NCBI GenBank assembly: GCA_937910255.1
Contig: CALEOQ010000063.1
Coordinates: 1 to 5,530 of the forward strand
Source: an uncultured Caulobacteraceae bacterium
Lineage (GTDB): Bacteria > Pseudomonadota > Alphaproteobacteria > Caulobacterales > Caulobacteraceae
DNA: 5,530 nucleotides
Direction of reading: 5' to 3'
The position numbers and the translations under genes are program-made. This document shows, piece after piece, positions 5,475-5,530 of this stretch. The notes beneath the pieces were generated by a model, which saw nothing but the letters and a program-made list of their open reading frames with translations, made no database searches and was not told where the DNA came from. Positions within the stretch are counted from its first letter, which is position 1. Each line of letters starts with the position of its first letter.

Positions 5475-5530
5475 AGATCGGAAGAGCACACGTCTGAACT
5501 CCAGTCACGTCGTAATCTCGTACGCCGTCC
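5475..5530 (+). other. Illumina TruSeq adapter contamination at the contig end (not genomic)
   Basis: From 5475 the sequence is AGATCGGAAGAGC followed by ACACGTCTGAACTCCAGTCAC (to 5508), the standard TruSeq index-read adapter. A six-base index, GTCGTA, occupies 5509-5514. ATCTCGTACGCCGTCC (5515-5530) is the start of the P7 arm with two T-to-C differences from the usual ATCTCGTATGCCGTCT. A 34-base exact match to a synthetic oligonucleotide cannot be chance. The last genomic base is about 5474, so this part should be masked. Confidence 0.98.

Noticed and set aside
5475..5530. Lower-GC stretch at the right edge, considered as an attachment site or mobile-element end
   Set aside because: It matches the TruSeq adapter base for base over 34 bases, so it is synthetic.

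Overview
The window is high-GC DNA (third codon positions almost always G or C). Its gene content points to an alphaproteobacterium, most likely Caulobacteraceae (Caulobacter/Phenylobacterium type). The main clue is a TipF-like protein: two N-terminal membrane helices, a coiled coil and a degenerate EAL domain, an arrangement known from the polar flagellum placement factor of Caulobacter. The taxonomic call is an inference; there is no rRNA marker.

Layout, left to right. A class-IIA HAD-like phosphatase on the minus strand (1-250) is cut by the left edge. The tipF-like gene follows (308-1567, minus), then a 3-hydroxybutyryl-CoA dehydrogenase (1681-2559, minus). A 228-bp gap holds the terminator of the next operon and the region where the hbd promoter should lie. 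Next comes the electron transfer flavoprotein operon, etfB then etfA in transcription order (4469 to 2788, minus), joined by a one-base TAATG overlap. A divergent region leads to a small single-pass membrane protein on the plus strand (4612-4878). This converges, with a 10-bp gap, on a PduO-type cob(I)alamin adenosyltransferase (4889-5464, minus).

The last 56 bases (5475-5530) are not genomic. They match the Illumina TruSeq read-2/index adapter: AGATCGGAAGAGC core, a six-base index and the start of the P7 arm. The genome therefore stops at 5474, and reading frames that run into this stretch carry false ends (MCSSDL on the minus strand, EIGRAHV on the plus strand).

Functionally, most of the window is central metabolism. 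EtfAB takes electrons from acyl-CoA dehydrogenases and similar flavoenzymes. The 3-hydroxyacyl-CoA dehydrogenase works two steps later in beta-oxidation or in C4 (acetoacetyl-/butyryl-CoA) metabolism. The adenosyltransferase makes the B12 coenzyme that methylmalonyl-CoA mutase needs for propionyl-CoA. TipF belongs to flagellar polarity. I see no mobile element, CRISPR array, tRNA, rRNA, toxin-antitoxin pair or defence system, and no evidence for a new multi-gene system. The most useful observations are the adapter artefact, the divergent EAL site, the etf terminator and the uncharacterised small membrane protein.
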